This document shows positions 25,874 through 34,589 of a stretch of DNA of 64,000 nucleotides, in pieces (within the stretch, counting starts at the first letter, position 1; each line of letters begins with the position of its first letter). The position numbers were made by a program, and so were the translations under genes. The notes below the pieces were generated by a model. The model searched no databases. It was not told where the DNA came from and saw only the letters and a list, made by a program, of their open reading frames with translations. The stretch covers positions 40,020 through 104,019 of the forward strand of contig CAZWOU010000004.1 of assembly GCA_964635375.1 (NCBI GenBank), in the 5' to 3' direction. This DNA is from CAZMNY01 sp964635375 (GTDB taxonomy: Bacteria > Planctomycetota > Planctomycetia > Pirellulales > Pirellulaceae).

Positions 25874-26359
25874 GTTTCCTATAGGATCTCAGAGAGCGAA
25901 TGTTGGCTATGAGCCGTCGAAACGAGAGCCGTATCTTCTATCTTTCGTGAGTTCGAAGCAAGGAGGCCTTGCACCCGCGGAATTATTTTCGCTCAGAGTT
26001 CAAGATAGATAATGAGACAGCGTGGATAGTGAGACAGCGTGGATAGTGTGGCAGGGTGGATGTTTCCGCGGTCCCATAGCACAAACACGACATCGATTTC
26101 CGCGGCGTTCGGGCGCACCTCCAGTTGCATCACATGAAAAAAAGCCTCCCCCGGGGACCGCACCTCGCGGTTCGTAATTGGTATGGCAATTTTTTGGGGC
26201 GTTGTAGAGAATTAGCTGAGTTTCAGGACCCGTCCTGTTCTGTGAATGTGCTGCACCGATCTTCGTCTCAGACTCGTCAAACTACCGAACCAAGATCGTC
26301 CCTCAACCCGGAAAGAACGGGGCGGCGTCGGAGATGCCAACCGTTACGCGCCGCAGCCT
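25874..26359. other. Intergenic region with short tandem repeat
   Basis: 486 bp between divergent fae and a membrane-protein gene. Contains the 17-bp repeat listed separately. The frame upstream of ATG 26360 is open but not protein-like. No RNA gene seen. Confidence 0.5.
26014..26064. repeat. 17-bp tandem repeat, two exact and one degenerate unit
   Basis: GAGACAGCGTGGATAGT at 26014-26030 and 26031-26047, followed by a degenerate third unit at 26048-26064. Confidence 0.9.
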
Positions 26360-26881
26360 ATGAAGTGGATCGCGATTATCCTGATGTGCGTGGCGACGTG
26401 TGTGGTCTACGGAATTATCCACGACCAAATCACCGCCCGAATATGCGTCGAATATTTCACTATTGGTCATGCCCCAGTGTTTGGCACTGACGATCCGACT
26501 CTGCTTGGACTCGGCTGGGGTGTTATTGCCACATGGTGGGTCGGCGTGTTGCTCGGTATTCCTCTGGCTGTTGCGTGTCGTTTGGGGCGTTGGCCCAAAC
26601 GTGAGCCGCTTACACTTTGGCGACCGCTCATCCGGCTGTCGATTATCTCCTTTGGCATCGCCATTCTCGCTGGTCTGGTCGGTTGGATTGCCGCAAGCAA
26701 CGGATGGGTCGTTCTCGTCGGCCCCATAGCCGAGCGTGTGCCTCCTGATCGCCGTGTCCCGTTCCTCATTGACCTGTGGGCTCACAGCGCCAGCTACCTC
26801 GTCGGCTTTGTCGGCGGCGTCGTACTGATCGTGTTCGTATTAATTGCCAGGCAGCGCGAACACCTGCGAAGCGGCACCTGA
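26360..26881 (+). CDS. Four-helix membrane protein, unknown function
   Basis: 173 residues from ATG 26360. Four hydrophobic segments: 2-20 (signal-like), about 48-70, 93-115 and 142-164, with Arg/Lys-rich cytoplasmic loops (CRLGRWPKREP). I do not recognise the family. ATG 26360 is chosen because the upstream extension of the open frame is hydrophilic and Arg-rich. Confidence 0.6.
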   Translation: MKWIAIILMCVATCVVYGIIHDQITARICVEYFTIGHAPVFGTDDPTLLGLGWGVIATWWVGVLLGIPLAVACRLGRWPKREPLTLWRPLIRLSIISFGIAILAGLVGWIAASNGWVVLVGPIAERVPPDRRVPFLIDLWAHSASYLVGFVGGVVLIVFVLIARQREHLRSGT

Positions 26882-27208
26882 ATCGCATCGGCGGCCCATT
26901 ATTGACGCCTCTGAATTACCTCAGGGGCAGGCGATCATCGCGGCCAAGTTGTTCCGGCTAGGGGGAGTTTAACGGCAGCGATTCTTGCCGAGAATTGGGT
27001 TGGCCGGCTGGTCAGGCCGACTCTCTTGGCCGTGCGCCACGTCGCGTGCTCGTTGCTTCCCCGTGGCTTGCTCAATAAAGTCGCGGGCTGCCTGTTTGCA
27101 TTGCAAGAATTTCTTCTGTTGTGGTCCTCGTTTTCTGGCCGATAGAAAGATGTGAGTTAGTTTATCCGCGGTCTGCTCAGGACAATGCGTGGCGAGGGAG
27201 TGCAAGGC
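26882..27208. other. Intergenic region, nothing firm
   Basis: 327 bp. A minus-strand ORF (27205-26969, 78 codons, Lys/Arg/Gln-rich) overlaps the next gene's leader and is not supported by any motif. It includes a short inverted repeat, CCTCTGAATTACCTCAGGGG, near 26908-26927. Confidence 0.4.
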
Positions 27209-28027
27209 ATGGCGATCGCGAGAATTCTCCGACTTTGGTCGCTGGGATGTCTACCTTTCCTAGCGGCCGGTTTGAGTGCGCCATTGTTTGCCGGGCCGCC
27301 GTTGATGACGGACGACTCGGATACACCCGGACGTGGCGGGTGGGAGATCAACATCTCGCACAACATCGAGCGAAACAAGGACGAGTTCGTGATGCTCAAT
27401 CCGCTGATCGACATCAACTACGGGTTGTTGGACAACGATCAGTGGAAGATTGAGTTTCCAGTCATTTCTGTCGATCCGGTCACTGCGGATGAGCGATGGG
27501 GAGCGGGCGACATCGAGGTAGGATGGAAATACCGGTTCTGGGATGAGGATGATCGTGGGATGACGGCGTCGGTCTACCCGCAGTTGCTAATTCCGACCGG
27601 GGATAGGGGTGGCGTTTTGCCGAGCGCGTTAGAGCAAGCCGCGTTGGGTGACGGGTTTACTGAAGTGTTTTTGCCCCTCGAAATCGGCAGGCACTTCTGT
27701 GACGACAGGCTGCTCGTCTACGCCGAAGTCGGCTACAACGTTGTCTTGAACCAAGCCGGAACGGACGAGTGGTTCTATGGTGTCGCCTTTGCGTGGGAAC
27801 AGACTGAGCGGCTAGAGTTGTTGTGTGAGGTTGGCGGCGTCGCGGTTGCAGGGAGCAGCGGGCCCGACCACACTTTCTTTAACGCCGGCTTGAAATTCGA
27901 GTTGAACGATCGCTGGTCGTTCATCGGCTCGGCGGGTCGCAGTTTCCGGCAGCGCAGTAGCGGCGCGCCCGACTTGCTCACGTTTGTGGGCCTTCAATTC
28001 ACCATAAGCGGCGAAGACGGAATGTGA
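27209..28027 (+). CDS. Outer-membrane beta-barrel protein (transporter-like)
   Basis: 272 residues from ATG 27209. Signal peptide of about 27 residues ending PLFAG, then GPPLMTDDSDTPGRGGWEINIS, the typical N-terminus of a barrel family resembling the phenol-degradation MetA-like group. The rest alternates amphipathic strands with aromatic residues (VGWKYRFWDEDDRG, VYPQLLIPTGDRG, YAEVGYNVVLNQ). It ends with a hydrophobic strand, LLTFVGLQFTI. Substrate unknown. The octaheme cytochrome gene starts 200 bp downstream. Confidence 0.72.
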   Translation: MAIARILRLWSLGCLPFLAAGLSAPLFAGPPLMTDDSDTPGRGGWEINISHNIERNKDEFVMLNPLIDINYGLLDNDQWKIEFPVISVDPVTADERWGAGDIEVGWKYRFWDEDDRGMTASVYPQLLIPTGDRGGVLPSALEQAALGDGFTEVFLPLEIGRHFCDDRLLVYAEVGYNVVLNQAGTDEWFYGVAFAWEQTERLELLCEVGGVAVAGSSGPDHTFFNAGLKFELNDRWSFIGSAGRSFRQRSSGAPDLLTFVGLQFTISGEDGM

Positions 28028-28226
28028 GATCGGTTGCCCGCTGATTACAGGATAGGTCGCTGGCGCCCGCCGTGTCGCTCGCGGCAATTGCCTCATCCGT
28101 TTCCTAATCGCGGATTGTCGTGATCGCCCGCCGCATTGGTACTAGCCGCACCGGCCGGAAACATGGCAGAATGGGTCGCAGTCATGGCGACTTGGGATGG
28201 ATTGTTTTCGTGTTGGAGGGGAAACC

Positions 28227-29588
28227 ATGCTTGGTGTGCGGACCTGTTTGATCGCCGCGGGCTCTTTGCTGCTTCAGTGGGCGACGGGCCGCCGCCGGCC
28301 TGACAGTTCAGGCCTTCAGGCGAATCGCGTCGCCTCGCCGCTGCGCCGGCCGTACGCGAAGCTCTTGTTGTGCTGTCTGCTTGCCATGCCCGCGCTAGTG
28401 GCCGCCGGCATACTCACCGCTCAATCGCAAGAACCGACTGAAACGCAGAAACGAACTCATCAGTGGCCCCGCATCGACCAGACTCAATATGTGGGGTCCC
28501 AAAAGTGTGTCGAGTGTCACCGCCAACACTACGAGGATTGGAAAGGTACGCTGCATGCAAAGATGATCCAGCCGCCGATTGCGGCAGGCCCCAAGCGAAC
28601 GATCGTCGCCGACTTCGATCAGAAAAGTCCACACCGAGATTTCAAGTTGAAGAACGTCAAATGGGTGATCGGCAATCGCTGGAAGCAGCGGTTCATCGGA
28701 GAAATCGACGGTCAAGAAGTGGTGTTTCCGGCCCAGTGGAGCGTCCAAGAAAAAAAGTGGCAACCCTACAAAGGCCGTAACGACTGGTGGTTCCCCCACC
28801 ACCAGGATTGGAAAGACCGTTCCAATTTCAAACTTTGCGACGGATGCCACAGCACCGGAGCCGACCACTACACACAGCACTGGTCTGAAAACAACATCGC
28901 CTGCGAACGNNNNNNNNNNGGCCCTGGGAAGGCCCACGTCGATAAGCCCGTGTTGGGGAATATTGTCAACCCATCCCGCCTTAGCCGCGATCGATCGATG
29001 GACATCTGCCTCTCCTGTCATCTGTCAGGCAAGCCGCCCGGCACGGAATACGCCTGGCCCGTGGGCTATCAACCGGGCAAGGACCTCTCGGATTTCTGGA
29101 GCGGTTCTGAGGCGGAGGAAGGCAAGCAGACCGCCGAGTTCTGGCAGAACGGAACTGCCCACAAGAACCGCGTACAAGGCAATACGTTTCTGCAAAGTGC
29201 GATGCACGGTGGTGGATTGCAATGTACCGACTGCCACGACGCCCACGGTTCACGGCACGGATCGATGACCATCAAGTCCGCCGATACCAACTCGCTTTGC
29301 CTCACATGCCACGCGCCAGGCAAAGAGACCGGGCTCGAATACAAGTCGATCACTGAGCATACCCATCACGCTCCAACGAGCGTCGGTAGCCGCTGCGTCG
29401 AGTGCCACATGCCCAAGACAGGCAAGAATTCGGTCGCCGGGGAGTCTCGCAACCACACGTTTGATTTCATCTCGCCGACCGTTACTATCAAGTACGGCGC
29501 CCCCAATAGTTGCAACGGATGCCACGCCGACAAGACGCCTCAGTGGGCGCTCTCTAAGGTGGAGCAGTGGTATCCTAAGTCGAACTGA
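28227..29588 (+). CDS. Octaheme c-type cytochrome (contains 10-N gap)
   Basis: About 453 residues from ATG 28227 (GGAGGGG eight bases upstream). A basic leader is followed by a transmembrane/signal helix near 45-65. Seven complete CxxCH sites: CVECH, CDGCH, CLSCH, CTDCH, CLTCH, CVECH and CNGCH. An eighth lies in the gap, because TGCGAACG before the Ns and GGCCCTGGG after them fit the common CExCHGPG motif. It resembles multiheme cytochromes in planctomycete and proteobacterial respiratory or detoxifying complexes. It is probably an electron carrier in the periplasm; its partner is unknown. Confidence 0.85.
   Translation: MLGVRTCLIAAGSLLLQWATGRRRPDSSGLQANRVASPLRRPYAKLLLCCLLAMPALVAAGILTAQSQEPTETQKRTHQWPRIDQTQYVGSQKCVECHRQHYEDWKGTLHAKMIQPPIAAGPKRTIVADFDQKSPHRDFKLKNVKWVIGNRWKQRFIGEIDGQEVVFPAQWSVQEKKWQPYKGRNDWWFPHHQDWKDRSNFKLCDGCHSTGADHYTQHWSENNIACEXXXXGPGKAHVDKPVLGNIVNPSRLSRDRSMDICLSCHLSGKPPGTEYAWPVGYQPGKDLSDFWSGSEAEEGKQTAEFWQNGTAHKNRVQGNTFLQSAMHGGGLQCTDCHDAHGSRHGSMTIKSADTNSLCLTCHAPGKETGLEYKSITEHTHHAPTSVGSRCVECHMPKTGKNSVAGESRNHTFDFISPTVTIKYGAPNSCNGCHADKTPQWALSKVEQWYPKSN
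28910..28919. other. Scaffold gap (10 N) at a heme motif
   Basis: The Ns replace the second Cys and the His of a heme site. A CExCHGPG motif needs 7 missing bases, so the 10 Ns are a placeholder. Both lengths keep the reading frame. Confidence 0.8.
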
Positions 29589-29756
29589 GATCCTGGCAGA
29601 GTCAAAAAGTGAAACGGCGTTTTCATTCGTTGAAGACCTAGTCTTGAACTCGGGAAACAGATCGGATTTCGGTCGATCACCAAGGGGCGCTGATTGGGAG
29701 CGTCCGGTGAGGACACAAGCGAGTACGTCGACACGACAACAGTGAGGAATAGCAAC

Positions 29757-32228
29757 GTGAAACTTCAAGCAGGCCTCTCCGTAATGCTGATGTTTGTTGC
29801 GATTAGCGGCGCACTCGCGGGTGACTACTCGCTGAAGCCGGTGCCCTTTAACAAGGTCGAGATGACGAGCGAATTCTGGCGGCCTCGGCTGGAGACGCAG
29901 CGGAAGACGCTTGTCCCGTTTGCGTTCGAGCGCACCCAACCGGGCGTCGAACACTTGAAGGCGGCCCGTGATTTTCTCGCCGGGAAGAAGGTCGAGGGGC
30001 ATCGGGCGCATCGGTTCATCGACTCTGATCTGTACAAGGTGATGGAAGGCGCCGCCTACCTGTTGCAACTGCGACGCGATCCGGAGCTAGAAAAGACGCT
30101 CGATGATCTGGCCGATGTGATTGCGGGCGCTCAGCACGAGAACGGTTATCTTTATCCGTCGCACACAACCGGCGCGGGCAAAGCGAAGAACATGATGGGC
30201 GACAAGCCGTACTCATTCATCGTCCATAGTCATGAACTCTACAACGTTGGGCATCTGTATGAGGCGGCGATCGCGTACTATCGAGCGACTGGCAAAAAGA
30301 AGCTGCTAGATGTCGCCGAGAAGAGCGCCCGACACATCAACAAAGTGATTTTTGAAAGCGATCCAGACTACAACGGCGGCAAACCGATCCGGCAGGCGCC
30401 TGGTCATCAGGAATTGGAGCTGGCGCTGGTCAAGTTGTACCGAGTCACTGGCAAGCCACTCTATCTCGACATGGCTCGCAAGTTTCTGGAAATCCGCGGC
30501 GTGACTTACACGCCGGATGGCGAGGGCGTCATGTCTCCGACTTACGCCCAGCAGCATGCTCCAGTGATTGATCAGAAAGAAGCCGTCGGTCACGCTGTCC
30601 GCGCGACATACCTGTACTCGGCGATGGCTGATGTTGGCACGCTGACCGGAGAGCCGGCGTATGGTAAAGCGCTCGATCGGATTTGGCGAGACATTACCAA
30701 CACGCGCATGCATATCACTGGTGGTCTTGGGGCGGTGCATGGCATCGAAGGCTTTGGACCGCAATACGAACTGCCCAACGCAGATGCGTTCAACGAAACC
30801 TGCGCGGCGGTTGGCAACGTGCTGTTCAACTACCGCATGTTTCTGCTGCACAAAGACGCGAAGTATCTGGATGTCGCCGAGGTCGCGCTGCTGAATAACG
30901 TGCTGGCCGCAGTCAATTTGGAAGGCAATCGCTTCTTCTACGTCAATCCGCTTGAAGCCGACGGGAAATACCCCTTCAACCACGGCACAGCGGGTCGCGC
31001 CCCGTGGTTCGGGACGGCCTGCTGCCCGTCGAACATGGCTCGGCTCGTGCCCCAGGTTCCGGGCATGACCTACGCCCATGATGACGGCAATCTGTACATT
31101 ACGTTCTTCGCCGAAAGCCGGACTAAGGTCGAGCTGAATGGAACGCTTGTCGCAGTCGAGCAGAAGACCGCCTACCCGAACGATGGCGAAATCAGCGTGG
31201 CCATCAACCCGGCGACGCCGACCAAGTTTCGTCTCCACCTTCGCATGCCTACCTGGGCGCAGGATCGCTTTGTCCCCGGCGAGCTGTACCGCTACGCCGA
31301 TTCGATCACGGCGCCGATCACACTTTCTGTCAACGGTAAACCCATCAAGGCGGGCGTCGAGAAGGGATTCGCCTCCATTGAACGCAAGTGGCAAGCAGGC
31401 GACCGGGTTGTCTTGAATCTGCCGATGCCTGTCCGGGTCACTGAATGCCACCCGGCCGTCAAGGCGAACAGGAATCGAATCGCCCTGACGCGCGGCCCGT
31501 TTGTGCTGTGTGCGGAAGGGGTCGACAACGGCGGCGCAACGCAGCGGTTCTTCTTCGACAAGACGCCCGACACGCCGGGCGCCAAAATCAAGACGACCCG
31601 AATTGAATCCGGCGCATTCATCCAGGCCAATGTGTCTGCTCAAGCAGTCACTAAGCTCGGCGAAACCAAAACCACGAAACTCGTGCTGACGCCTTACTAC
31701 GCGTGGAACAATCGCGGCACGAGTTCTATGACTGTGTGGTTTCCGCGAGTCAAGTCGCTGGCCGTGTTCGATCCGCATGTTCTGCCAAAGGCAAGCGTCT
31801 TTTCGAAGCTCACCGCGTCGCATACCTCGCCGCTGGACACCGTCAACGCGATCGGCGACCGCAAAGAGCCACGTTGGTCAAGCGGGAAGAAGACGCCGCG
31901 CTGGACCAGTCGGCCGCAGAAAGGCCAGCCGCAGTGGATTGAAGCCCGCTTCGCCCAGACAAAGCAAGTGCGGCACGTCGGGGTTTACTGGATGCAGGAC
32001 CGGCTCGACGTCAAGTTTCCCTCCGAATGGTCTCTGGAGGTCGAACAGAATGGAAATTGGAAAGCATTCGAGCTTTACACCACCGACCGTTACGGCACAC
32101 GGGCGAACCAGTACAACGTCGTCCATCCCGCGGCCTCGCTGAAGTGCGACGCGATCCGAATTCGGATGACGCCGCAAAAAGACCATTGCGTCGGCATTCT
32201 CGAGGTACAGGTGGCATTTGAGGAGTAA
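29757..32228 (+). CDS. Secreted GH127 family glycosidase (beta-L-arabinofuranosidase-like) with C-terminal discoidin-like domain
   Basis: 823 residues from GTG 29757, behind GAGGAA. Signal peptide at 1-21. GH127 (alpha/alpha)6 barrel features: PFNKVEMTSEFWRPRLE, HRFIDSDLYKVMEGAAYLL, GYLYPSH, SHELYNVGHLYEAA, ADAFNETCAAVG and the GTACCPSN pair of cysteines that with a glutamate bind zinc in this family. The last 140 residues (SPLDTVNAIGDRKEPRWSSG onward, QWIEARFAQTKQVRHVGVYW) resemble an F5/8-type sugar-binding domain. It probably releases L-arabinofuranose or a similar sugar from polysaccharide. Confidence 0.9.
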   Translation: MKLQAGLSVMLMFVAISGALAGDYSLKPVPFNKVEMTSEFWRPRLETQRKTLVPFAFERTQPGVEHLKAARDFLAGKKVEGHRAHRFIDSDLYKVMEGAAYLLQLRRDPELEKTLDDLADVIAGAQHENGYLYPSHTTGAGKAKNMMGDKPYSFIVHSHELYNVGHLYEAAIAYYRATGKKKLLDVAEKSARHINKVIFESDPDYNGGKPIRQAPGHQELELALVKLYRVTGKPLYLDMARKFLEIRGVTYTPDGEGVMSPTYAQQHAPVIDQKEAVGHAVRATYLYSAMADVGTLTGEPAYGKALDRIWRDITNTRMHITGGLGAVHGIEGFGPQYELPNADAFNETCAAVGNVLFNYRMFLLHKDAKYLDVAEVALLNNVLAAVNLEGNRFFYVNPLEADGKYPFNHGTAGRAPWFGTACCPSNMARLVPQVPGMTYAHDDGNLYITFFAESRTKVELNGTLVAVEQKTAYPNDGEISVAINPATPTKFRLHLRMPTWAQDRFVPGELYRYADSITAPITLSVNGKPIKAGVEKGFASIERKWQAGDRVVLNLPMPVRVTECHPAVKANRNRIALTRGPFVLCAEGVDNGGATQRFFFDKTPDTPGAKIKTTRIESGAFIQANVSAQAVTKLGETKTTKLVLTPYYAWNNRGTSSMTVWFPRVKSLAVFDPHVLPKASVFSKLTASHTSPLDTVNAIGDRKEPRWSSGKKTPRWTSRPQKGQPQWIEARFAQTKQVRHVGVYWMQDRLDVKFPSEWSLEVEQNGNWKAFELYTTDRYGTRANQYNVVHPAASLKCDAIRIRMTPQKDHCVGILEVQVAFEE

Positions 32229-32428
32229 TGAGGTGTGTGAGTCCAGATCGCATTTCGCACGGCTCGCTTGTTCGCTACACTGTCTGCGCCCATGTCGTCC
32301 AATAAATGGGGACTTGGATCTAGCAAGGGCGTTCAACAAGGCATGGCGGCAGAACAGAGTCATGTTCGGCTTCGCGCAACTGGCGTTGGAAGATCAACGG
32401 TCGTTAACACTGTAGTTCCTCAGCAAGA

Positions 32429-32836
32429 ATGGTGACTGCCGTGCCAAGCATCTGGCGATCAAAGCCATTGATTGACGCGCAGCTTTGGGAGGCAATCAAG
32501 ACTCAACGGCCGATGTTTTGTGGCGTCATGATCCTTTGGGTTGTCGTTGCCTCGGCGGGTCTTGGCTTCGCTTGGTCGATTCGTCCGATCCCGTTCTCAT
32601 CCACATTGTGGAAAGAACATGAAAACGAGCGTCCTCGGATGGTCGGCGACCTACTGGAAAACCACGATCTCACCGGTCTTTCTGAAGCAGAAATTGGTGA
32701 TCTACTAGGGACGCCATCAAGTCAACGCGGGCGTCGATACATCTATTGGGCAGGGTATGCGGGAATCGACGACATGTGGCTCGAAATAGAGTTCAACGAT
32801 GGCCGTGTGTCGAGTGTTCGCCACATTCCCGATTGA
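32429..32836 (+). CDS. Small membrane-anchored protein with SmpA/OmlA-like domain (putative)
   Basis: 135 residues. One transmembrane helix (about 30-48, MFCGVMILWVVVASAGLGFAW), then a periplasmic part with LTGLSEAEIGDLLGTPSS and YIYWAGYAGIDDMWLEIEF. The x-E-I-x-x-L-L-G-x-P pattern followed by a beta hairpin resembles SmpA/OmlA (BamE)-type small domains. GTG 32432 and GTG 32441 are alternative starts. Alone between GH127 and the minus-strand block. Confidence 0.6.
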   Translation: MVTAVPSIWRSKPLIDAQLWEAIKTQRPMFCGVMILWVVVASAGLGFAWSIRPIPFSSTLWKEHENERPRMVGDLLENHDLTGLSEAEIGDLLGTPSSQRGRRYIYWAGYAGIDDMWLEIEFNDGRVSSVRHIPD

Positions 32837-32949
32837 CGGCGCGTATCGCATCGCTGGCTCGGGCACGACCCGCCAATCAGAAAATGTGCGACTTGGCAGG
32901 CTAGACGCGAGTAGACTAGCTCTTGGGTCGCGGGATCATTGGGGCGGAG

Positions 32950-33599
32950 CTAGTTACATCCAAGGTCTTTAAAGAATTCAGTCTTCATGCCAATCACGTC
33001 TTGGTCGACGCCGAGAACATCGACAATAATCGGCGCTAGCTCGGCTAAGATCGCCNNNNNNNNNNNNNNNNNNNNNNNNNNNNNNNNNNNNNNNNNNNNN
33101 NNNNNNNNNNNNNNNNNNNNNNNNNNNNNNNNNNNNNNNNNNNNNNNNNNNNNNNGATCGCCAAGAAAATCGTCAGCGGAAATATTGCGAGGTCAACGAA
33201 AGCAGTGAATGCCGTTGAGCAAGCGATGATGGAAAGGGAAAGCAGAGTGAGTGCTATTCTAACTGGCCTCGGTCGACGCAACGGGCTCAGCCACTCGCCC
33301 GTTAACTCGGGAAGGCGGCGCCATAGAAGCTGGCATTGTCGGGGCGTCAGTTGCTCGACGACAAATTGACTTGGCTTGAGCCTCGCAGTCGGGTTGGCAA
33401 GAACTTCGCGAATCAGGACACGTAGTGAAAGAAACGCCCGCGCAGTATGCGGCTCTGTCGACCTGGCCGCCTCAGCGCGACTTCGAATCAAGGCAACTAG
33501 ATCGCCGACCGTGCGAATATGTTCGCCTTCGTCTGCGGTGATTGAGATGCCGAAGTGCTCTTCGACCTCCATCAGCAATTCAACCGCGTCAAGGCCCAT
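32950..33599 (-). CDS. Acyl-carrier-like protein with permuted halves and transmembrane segment (contains 100-N gap)
   Basis: The N-terminus MGLDAVELLMEVEEHFGI, then HIRTVGDLVALI, matches acyl carrier protein from the DSL site onward (helices II to IV), with Gly where the phosphopantetheine Ser should be. A middle region and a hydrophobic stretch (about 125-148) follow. After the gap, LAPIIVDVLGVDQD and FFKDLGCN-stop match ACP helix I and the loop that normally leads into DSL. As printed the frame breaks across the 100 Ns. The 7-mer GATCGCC flanks both sides, and merging it removes 107 bases and gives 181 codons in one frame. Starts 45 bases after the aldolase stop, in the same frame. Confidence 0.62.
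33056..33155. other. Scaffold gap (100 N) with 7-bp repeated flanks
   Basis: GATCGCC ends the left side and begins the right side. Collapsing the overlap restores frame in the acyl-carrier-like gene, but extra missing sequence cannot be excluded. Confidence 0.85.
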
Positions 33600-33644
33600 G
33601 TTATCGATCCGGAGGTTGCCGACATACGGTGGCGACGTTAGTCC

Positions 33645-34556
33645 CTAGCCAACGAGCGCCTCGTCTAGCTTCACCATCAGGCGATCGACCTCTTGCCGGG
33701 TTTCGTCGTCGAGGCTCCAAGCGTAGGGGCGGCGACGGTGGTCGGTCTTGAAGATGGCTCGCTTGTGCAGCACGTATTTTTCAATCGCTAAGAAGCCGTC
33801 CAGCCCGGATTGCAGCTGAATGGTAACGAGTGCGCAGAGAGGGAAGTAGATTTGATAGGCCCGCGACTCGTCGCCCAGTTGAAGTGCGTTCCAGATGGCG
33901 ACGACGCCGTCCAAGAACTCCATGCCGGGAATGGTGCCGACGACGCCTCGTCGAAAGGCGTCGATTAGCAGGTTGCCCCCTGAACCGTCGAACACTTGGG
34001 CCGTTCCGCCCGTCGCGTCTCGAAGCGACGATATGGCTGGACCGACCGGCGAGGCCTCGGGCTTAAAGAGAATTCGCTCTGGCCCGAAGCGATCGAGCAA
34101 CTTCAGATAGACCGATTCGGGAATGGCCTGGCCCACGTAGCCCGAGGCGTCCTGCACGATCATCGGTCCCCTGATGGCATCCGCGATGGCGCTAAAGTAG
34201 TCAAGCAACTCGGCGCCCGGCACGGATGAGGATAGAGGTGGAATCGCCATGACGCCGGAACATCCGCATTCATCGGCGTGTCGGGCGTAGGCCATGGCAT
34301 GCTTGGTGCTCTCGGCGCCGACGCTGGCAACGAAGACGCCTCGCCCAGCGTTCATTGCGGCGAGTTCGCTCGTAAGACGAACTCGCTCATCGGGCGTCAA
34401 CCTCAACAGCTCCGAGACCATGCCCGTACAGTAACCGTCGGCGCCATGTTCGAACGCCCAGTCGATCTGCCGCGATAGGCTCTCAAAGTCGATCGCATCG
34501 TCGTCGCCGAAAGGAGTGTGAGCGACAGGAATAACGCCGCGAACCGGCTGATTCAT
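33645..34556 (-). CDS. DapA/NanA superfamily aldolase
   Basis: 303-residue class I aldolase of the dihydrodipicolinate synthase superfamily, which includes KDG aldolases and N-acetylneuraminate lyase. Features: GVIPVAHTPFGDDDAIDFESL near the N-terminus, GTGM-type loop DGYCTGMVSELLRLT, VGAES, and the Schiff-base lysine in ILFKPEASP. The tyrosine loop reads IVQDASGY instead of the usual YNxP, so true DapA function is unlikely. It directly follows an enolase-superfamily dehydratase, suggesting cleavage of a 2-keto-3-deoxy sugar acid to pyruvate and an aldehyde. Confidence 0.85.
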   Translation of the reverse strand: MNQPVRGVIPVAHTPFGDDDAIDFESLSRQIDWAFEHGADGYCTGMVSELLRLTPDERVRLTSELAAMNAGRGVFVASVGAESTKHAMAYARHADECGCSGVMAIPPLSSSVPGAELLDYFSAIADAIRGPMIVQDASGYVGQAIPESVYLKLLDRFGPERILFKPEASPVGPAISSLRDATGGTAQVFDGSGGNLLIDAFRRGVVGTIPGMEFLDGVVAIWNALQLGDESRAYQIYFPLCALVTIQLQSGLDGFLAIEKYVLHKRAIFKTDHRRRPYAWSLDDETRQEVDRLMVKLDEALVG

Positions 34557-34589
34557 CGTATTGCTTTCTCGACCACTTCTCGCAGTCTG

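Noticed and set aside
26969..27205. 78-codon minus-strand ORF before the barrel gene
   Set aside because: Gln/Lys/Arg-rich, overlaps the neighbouring leader and has no recognisable domain. Could be a small protein, but I cannot support it.
30306..31823. 505-codon open frame antisense to the GH127 gene
   Set aside because: Arg/His-rich with no domain motif. It mirrors the strongly supported glycosidase and arises from GC-rich codon bias.
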